Shown piece by piece: positions 57,421 through 64,000 of a DNA stretch of 64,000 nt (its first letter is position 1; each line of letters starts with the position of its first letter). A program made the translations under genes and the position numbers. The notes beneath the pieces were generated by a model. It saw only the letters and a program-made list of their open reading frames with translations. It had not been told where the DNA came from and ran no database searches. The stretch covers positions 28,148,001-28,212,000 of the forward strand of contig OX485809.1 in assembly GCA_950295325.1 (NCBI GenBank). Direction: 5' to 3'. The DNA comes from Polytrichum commune. Its lineage: Eukaryota; Streptophyta; Polytrichopsida; Polytrichales; Polytrichaceae.

Positions 57421-60127
57421 CAACACCTCAATAATCACTCTTCGCAGTTTCAAATTAGCTTTCAAACTAACCCCATCTCTTTCTGGCACTTTTTCCTACC
57501 CTGCTATTTGTTGCTCTCTGTTATTGGAGTTACGTTCCGGCAAGTCGTAGGTAGCAATCAATTTAATAATCACCAAGTTGTTGTTGGTTGCTCTCTTACC
57601 ATGTAGGGGTGATTTCCTATCCACATATGTGACAACACCTCTACTAACCTTCCACTTGCTTAATCTTCTTGTTGCATCCTTGCATCACTCTCTCTAAACT
57701 TAACATTTTCTCTCCATTATTCAATTCTTCTTATTAAGGTCACCACCTTCTTATGATAAACTTTCATTCATAATATGGTTAGCACAAATCACAACTATGA
57801 ACAATCACTATCTTTTTTAGCACATATGTACTACTGCATAAATATCACAATTATAATTGGTTGTAATTTATTTTTAGTGCAATTGCATTTGTGTATGTAG
57901 GTCAATCAATACTTATAGCTATAACATGATCATGCAATTATATCATATATCAATATTGATAATGAACTCATCATAGTTGCCGTATATATATGTTTTCCCA
58001 CTATCGACTCGTCATGTTAGTATCAATAGAATGTGTATCCTTCCTAATTAATTGCATTCTTTGGTTGGCATAGTCCAATAACATAATTACTCTATGACAA
58101 AGACATTCTATAAATATTTACAATGACACTATTACACTTTATAATTATCAGTTACTATTTTAATATAATGTATAATAGCTTAATCTGGTCTCTTGGTTAG
58201 AGTGTCAATGATAAGATAGTAGAATTTTTCGCACATTCAAAGTGGAATAATGTAGGATTAGGATGATTTCCAATTATACTTCAATGAAGGTTTTGAAAAA
58301 TCTTGTCATTCTTCTCATTATATTCAAAATAATTAAGTTATTGTTTTTTGACTTCTTGGATATTGTGAGATTGATTGCATCGTTTATACTTAGTATTAGT
58401 TAACTATATTGCAAAAAGTTGAAAGCATACTCATAATTGCAATGATTTGGTTCTTAGCTACATATTAATAAATGGAGTAGCTTACTTTGTGTAAAAAGAC
58501 TTATGGTAATGGAAAGAAAATATGGAGAAGTAGGTGAGAGGTGAGTGGTAGAGCGATAATGTTTCTTATGCCAATTGCATGCTTCACTCTCTCACTCACT
58601 CTCTTTCTCTCTATGATTGCCTCGGTAACACTCACACATGTGCCTTCTTAATTATGTAAGAACCGCTCAAGTATCAAGTCTCACTTTCTTGCTTAGCAAC
58701 TCTATAATCAATTTCTCATCCAAGTATCTTCTTCCACTTATGCGACTATCTTCACCTTATGAGAGTTTCTATAATCATTTCTTACACAATTTACTTTTCT
58801 TCCACTTATACAACCATTTTCACCTCATGTGAATTTTTATACATAGCACTCTTCAAGCAATAAGATGTCTCTCAATCATAACCTCTTGACTCGATGGTGT
58901 CTATACTAATGATAACTTTGCCTCTACCTTGATAGCTATGGAGATAAGTCATGGATCTCATAGGAGAGTTCAAATTGATAACCACAGTTGACCAGACATG
59001 GGCCATGTGGTGTCGGGTCTTGGATTGCCACAATAACAACATAATCAATCCAAAGACAGTGGTGACGTACAATTAAAGACCCTAAGGCCAAGGTGCCTCC
59101 AATCTTAGAGAGTTATTCATGCCTCTCTAGGGACTTTTAGATTTAGAACTCTCCTAAGCAACACAACACATCTTGTTTGAGACCCCCATGAGGACATTGC
59201 CTCACTCATAGTTTTTTCTTAAGCAGCCTAGACACATGAAGCCCTCTACTTATCACATCAAAGACTGTGGATGTGAAAGAGAAAACTGATGGACCATGGA
59301 GACCATGGGTTGTGGTGTGAATATAAGAAGCATAAAACCATGGATGTGAAGGAGATCAACAAACTCGTCTAGGAAAGAAACTACTCAATCTTGATGGAGA
59401 GATGATATAATAGAATTGGACGGCCTTCAAACTTGACTACAACATCAACAAAACCTCTATGAGGGGTTGATTGGTGGACAACCCAATCTACAAACCCTTC
59501 TATTCTACATTAAAAATCATCACTCTCCTTACATTTGGGAGACTCTCGTGTGGTTGTGGATCGTTGAGTCAAAGAAAGTTGGCATGTTTGGAATTTATAA
59601 CAACTCTATCAACACCAAATACAACATATAGCTTAGCACCTACATGTCAACAAAGATTGAAAGCCTCACCGTGGTTTAGGAGGCAAGGGGCTTCAAGCAA
59701 GTAGGGGCGGTTCAATTATATTTTTTGACATGCATAAAATCATCAGCAAGAAGGGTTCCAACCAAATATTCAATTTTAAGGAAAATGTATGACTTCTCTA
59801 CAACATGAAAGACATGATTGAGGAGACTTTGTATGATATATATTATCCAGTTTTTGAGTTCTATATGGAATTCTACATTAACATCCTGAAAGTTGTCACT
59901 CTTTCAGGGGAACAATACACAACATCTTTGGCAACACTAAATTCATCTACGCCGCATTAGTGAGTTTCTCAACTCCTTGTGATTGGACATTTTATAGATG
60001 CACATCCACCCAATAATAATAATAATAATAAATCTTTTGAATGATAACATTCATGAACATCGCCCACATGGGAACTTAGGGACGCGCATCCATAATTGCC
60101 ATAGACTTCCATTAAGAGGGGCAACTT
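57421..60127. other. AT-rich intergenic stretch
   Basis: No gene or element is recognised. (AAT)n lies at 60015-60031. Confidence 0.4.
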
Positions 60128-60664
60128 ATGGACGCTTGTCTATATGTGTCCATGTGTTCAACATTTGACTATATTGTATCTTTGATACATATGCTTGCGC
60201 TCATCATGACAATGTTTGTGGAAATTTCAGACTATGATGATCCAAATGGCCACAAGGCTCCACCGTCCAAGATGGACATCTTGGACATCCTTCCAACACT
60301 TGGTGCCCAAAGCATCACCTCCGTAGCTTCCCAAGGTGATTTCACGGATGCAATGGATATAGATTCTAACATCAAAGTCGGTCCATCAAACACACCCCAT
60401 CAACAAACCACATTGCAACAAGAATTTTCCAGTGTTGTGCGGGATCCACTCATAGGATTGTATATTTTGGATGTTGGTCAAGACAACCTAATAGAAACAC
60501 AATGGAGAAAGAAGTGCAAAAGTGGTGAAGAAAAAATGCTGAAAAATAAAGGAAAAAAAGTCAACGACAAAACAATCCTAAAAGCTGTCAACTTTTTTTG
60601 CCAAAAACAATGTGGCATCCTCCTCCGCAACACAATAGCCTCAAACCATAAATTGCACACATAG
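60128..60664 (+). CDS. Hypothetical protein, 178 residues, possibly the N-terminal part of the DUF7869-like remnant
   Basis: A clean frame with an ATG start. Residues 1-30 are hydrophobic (YIVSLIHMLALIMTMFVEIS) and may be an artefact of a too-early start; a methionine just after, near DYDDPNGHKAPPSKMDILDI, is more plausible. The middle is Ser/Asp-rich (SQGDFTDAMDIDSNIKVGPS) and the end is basic (WRKKCKSGEEKMLKNKGKKV) with a Cys pair (FFCQKQCGILL). No domain is recognised. It lies on the same strand and 1 kb upstream of the DUF7869-like remnant. Confidence 0.4.
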   Translation: MDACLYVSMCSTFDYIVSLIHMLALIMTMFVEISDYDDPNGHKAPPSKMDILDILPTLGAQSITSVASQGDFTDAMDIDSNIKVGPSNTPHQQTTLQQEFSSVVRDPLIGLYILDVGQDNLIETQWRKKCKSGEEKMLKNKGKKVNDKTILKAVNFFCQKQCGILLRNTIASNHKLHT

Positions 60665-61094
60665 TATCCTAAGTAGCTAAGTTGGAGAAGAGTTGGAGCT
60701 CGATAATGTTGACAATGATAGGTGGGAGAGATTTGGAGAGGGATTTAAAAAAAAAACCAAAGTTACCCACCCAAGTTACCGGTTGGGATGCCTTATTGGG
60801 AATGAAGGCTAGAATTACAAGTCTAAATTTGCAAATATCTAGATTTTAGCATTTCACCTTTATTTAGCCTAGCCTTTACCCACATCAAACAATAATATTT
60901 ACACTTTATGTTTATTTACTTTGCACCCGCCCACAACCCTAAATGGTACCCCAGTAGCATTGCTATCTAAAGTTATGTCAAGGTCATACAATGGTGACCT
61001 TGGGAAAAGTAGAAGTATGTTGTAAGGCCTGGTACATCATCCATGCGGTATCAAAAGCTGACTTTTATAGGCTCTAAAATCATTCTTCTCAAGG

Positions 61095-63095
61095 TTGTTG
61101 TTCTTCTTTCATGATAACTTCCGCACAAAAAACCTAGAAAAGCTACACGCTAAGCTACTGGAACACTACCAACCTTTAGTTTGCGCTTGGCTAATGCGAT
61201 GCTACACGAGAGGAGAAGGTTGTTCAAAGGGTTTTGCTTACAAGCACAAAATGGAAGAATATATTGGTGGACATTAATCATGTTGATCAAAAGACGGGTT
61301 GTTTCGACCCATTTCTTTGTCCAATTTGAGTGTCATCAAGAACCAACAATTCATGGAGTATATTACAAAGAGATATGGAAACAAGTTTGCATGTTGTATT
61401 GCTTATAAAAATTAAAAGGCCTTCAAGATGATCATTTGTTTGGCACAGAGCCACACAGTAGACATTAAAGGAAATACATTGAGCATGCCAATAACCAAGA
61501 GGCACACCATCAAGAGTATTGTAAGAATCGTGCACTTTCCATAATAAGGTCAATGAGTTTCTAACAATCACTCATGATAAGATGGACCATACCAAGTTGC
61601 TTGCCCTTGTTATGCTCACAAAATTAAGACAATGGATGGATTTTTCAAGCTTCCAATAGTAGTCACATCTTCGTAATATTTGCAATGCCTTAGCAATTTG
61701 TTCACTGTTAATTCTGGGTTATAATTGCGCATCCGTAAGTTGGTCATTTCTATATGCTAGGCAAAGAATTTGGATTTGTTGCCATGCATAACTTATAAAA
61801 GACTTAAGGTAGATGTGGTTGTGGACACCTCAATCATTCTGGAATCATCCAACCGATACATTTGTGCATTAGAAGCTTGAGCACGATAGCAATTGCGAAT
61901 CAAGACCAAAGAATTTGAAATCATTGGAATCAGAGTTCGGGAAGGTGTTGACCTAGGCTCTGGAATAAAAGATTCTCTACTTTCCAATCCAATGTTATAG
62001 AGGGGAACTCCTTTATTGTTCAATGTTGTATTAGTAAACAACATCATTAGCAAATATTACATGGGTCATTTGCCAATGAAAACCAAGTTTGATGCCATTC
62101 TTGGTTGTGTCATGTCTCTAAAATGGCCACATGTACGATGAAATGTTGCCGATGTGGCTTTTATACCCACCATGTATTACTCATCCACCGAATTTTAGCA
62201 ACTACACCACCGATTAGGAGCCAAAAATAGGTATCCAATGAAGGAATCTAACCGAGGTAACCTCATCTACCTTACACATCGTCTTCATTTGTTGTTGTTG
62301 TTCTCAACGCATCCCCCCCCCCCCCCAATATGATCGCACATGGCCATGTGGCTGTGAAGTATGCGCATTATGGGTTGGACTCCTACCCTAGTGATGCCAA
62401 CTATATGGGATCTTCTACAAAACTTCTACAAGATCTTGAAAAAATCACCAACATCTTCATCTCATGCTTTATTTGAGGGTTTCGGAACAACACATCTTCA
62501 TGGAGCAATACTTGATGGGAAGGATGTATATTTGACTTCATTGGCGGCACCCCCTCAACAACCCGTTCTTGGTAAAGTAATGACACCAACTCTTACATGC
62601 AATGTGATTATTGTGCAAAGGACAACAAATGTCCATACGTATTTTATTTTTGGTCGATACTGGTAGCCAAAGCAGTTTTCAAGGAGGTGTTTGTTTCTTT
62701 CTTGATGGTCAGGCATGCACATGACAACATTGATGCTTCATTTGGATGTTGGAGCATGAAGTTGCACAAAGAGGATTTTCCAACAATTTTACTTCTCATA
62801 AAATCATACATGAATTTGGATATTAATGTGTTGGTCATCCTACATTTGATTGAAGAAGTATATGATTTCAAGGCGTTCATCAAACCATTATATCTTAAAA
62901 GAGTTGACTATTTAGTTGGCTATCCCAAAGCTTAACAATTGTGCTTTTATAAACGTGACGATAGTATACTAGCCATGCAATTCAAGGTTTTGTGCACTTC
63001 ACCGAATTCAGGCCTAGAGGATAGGATACTTGTTTGGTGCCCAAAGGGTGCACGTGAACCACATGCTTCCCAACATATTTTAAAACTCCCCATAT
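61095..63095 (+). pseudogene. Transposon-like gene of the DUF7869 type, inactivated
   Basis: Pieces in different frames follow one another in protein order: LHAKLLEHYQPLVCAWLMRC; EYITKRYGNKFACCIAYK; EAHHQEYCKNRALSIIRS; NEFLTITHDKMDHTK; ACPCYAHKIKTMDGFFKLPI; MIAHGHVAVKYAHYGLDSYP; SSSHALFEGFGTTHLHGAIL; CAKDNKCPYVFYFWSILVAK; SFLMVRHAHDNIDASFGCWS; CFYKRDDSILAMQFKVLCTS. The HDKMDHTK-type acidic motif, the NCAKDNK-type block and H-x-HD-x-ID-x-SFG are, as I recall, the conserved DDE-like landmarks of this family; the first Asn-Cys pair reads DYCAKDN here. The role is unknown but probably transposase-like. There are at least six frame changes or stops. A 650-bp stretch at 61675-62330 without homology splits the gene and is an insertion or a decayed intron. 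Confidence 0.6.
62312..62326. repeat. Poly-C tract
   Basis: About 15 C at the right edge of the non-homologous stretch within the DUF7869-like remnant. Confidence 0.9.
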
Positions 63096-64000
63096 AGAAT
63101 TTTTTTTTGGTAAAGTCAAGCTATATGTGAACAATTTCAATGATAGAAATACAAGTGAAAATATGTACATGTAGAAAAATCTACATTCATATATAGTCAT
63201 TCACATAAGGGTACAATTTATTTTTTTAGTAATAATGAATCCCTATCATATGTATAATGCAAAACCTTAGCATTCATTGGCAAAGTTGTTGAAGACTTTT
63301 TGATACCCCTGATGTAACTCACAAGTATCTAATTCAATAATATATGTCATTGAAGCTAATGCCATTATTGTTTCTAAATCTACCATTGAATGTTATGTAA
63401 GATCGTAAGTTCCCCGATGTTCCCCACGTTCACAATATTGGCAACCCAAACTATGGGTAATATGTATTTTGAGATCTTCCAAAGTCTCCGATTGATGAAC
63501 ATAGTGTTTTAACTTAAGACAGATGGTGCTAAGAAAGTGACCCCACACCCACCCAACACAAACACTTCCCACAAAATGGAAATCTTGACTCTAAGAATGT
63601 ATCCGAGACCTTAGCATCATACTACCGTGTTCGTTGTGCGTCGTCTTCCAAGAAAGCTTTGAACCCTTATAACTTATACACACCGAACTCAAATAAGACA
63701 TACTTTGGTGTGTTGGAATCTTCTCTCATTTGCTACCAAGAATGATTCACTTAAAACTTCTCTAATCTAATAACATTACTTATGCTCAGTGCTTAAAGTG
63801 ACAGAAGAAGAGATTCAGAACAAAGCAAAAGTCGCTCATATCAATCCTGCTCCAAAACCTACAACACGCAACTCAACTTACCGCAAAACAACACTCACAA
63901 AAACCAGGGTTAATTATGAGTGTGATCACCGGCCACGTCCATGTGTGGAAAGATGGAAGGTATTTTGTGGTGCCTGCAACTTAAAGAGCTGTAGCAGCCA
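63096..64000. other. Intergenic stretch to window end
   Basis: No gene is recognised. The last 200 bp are less AT-rich than the preceding sequence and may belong to a feature beyond the window. Confidence 0.35.

Noticed and set aside
58188-58230. A tRNA-like sequence with GGTCTCTTGGTTAGAGTG
   Set aside because: The 3' half lacks a T-arm and acceptor pairing, so no cloverleaf can be drawn.
1-64000. Long terminal repeat pairs of intact retrotransposons
   Set aside because: Apart from the Gag remnant at 7060 I found no direct repeats with TG...CA ends, primer-binding site or polypurine tract.

Overview
This window looks like nuclear DNA of a land plant: one host gene end, surrounded by a dense graveyard of transposable elements. 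The plant call rests on a Dof zinc-finger transcription factor at the left edge (Dof proteins are confined to the green lineage) and on a short TTTAGGG run near 6.16 kb. Coding stretches are sparse, broken and mostly intronless, and much of the window is AT-rich. A large, repeat-rich genome is therefore likely, perhaps a seedless plant, but the lineage is an inference of low confidence. I see no rRNA, tRNA, CRISPR array or organelle-derived gene.

Layout. 0-1.8 kb: Dof gene on the minus strand, cut by the window edge, with a GC-rich upstream region. 1.8-6.4 kb: short G-rich repeats, a 410-bp MITE with a perfect 8-bp target duplication, and a 740-bp inverted-repeat element. 7-10.2 kb: a Ty3-type Gag remnant, a palindromic MITE and a nearly complete but broken Tc1-like transposon with both terminal repeats. 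12-18 kb: MITEs, including a family with about 45-bp terminal repeats that recurs at 40 kb. 19.8-23.8 kb: a decayed LINE on the minus strand with a probable SINE nested in its RNase H domain. 24.4-25.8 kb: two inverted-repeat elements. 28.4-29.6 kb: a second LINE piece. 30.1-33.8 kb: a decayed Mutator-like transposase with a C-terminal SWIM zinc finger. 35-36.9 kb: a third LINE piece.

38.3-39.3 kb: a PIF/Harbinger-type element (TTA duplication) carrying a minisatellite. 41.7-42.1 kb: the second copy of the 410-bp MITE. 42.7-43.9 kb: a Myb/SANT-like gene remnant split by another TTA-flanked MITE. 45-46.2 kb: a pseudogene of a beta-class DNA amino-methyltransferase, abutting a tail fragment of the same Mutator-like family. 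47.2-49.3 kb: coding-like pieces of unknown function. 52.2 kb: a near-perfect 120-bp hairpin. 56-57.4 kb: two minisatellites. 60.1-63.1 kb: a decayed gene of a transposon-like family that I associate with DUF7869.

How the parts relate. The only host gene with a clear function is the Dof factor. Everything else is mobile DNA in layers: LINE, Mutator-like and methyltransferase-bearing sequences are the oldest and most broken, while several MITEs still have intact target duplications and sit inside older elements. I did not find an intact undescribed system. The best leads are the transposon-like methyltransferase neighbourhood at 45-49 kb, the DD34E Tc1-like element in a plant context, and the compound Harbinger-like element with terminal hairpins and a minisatellite.
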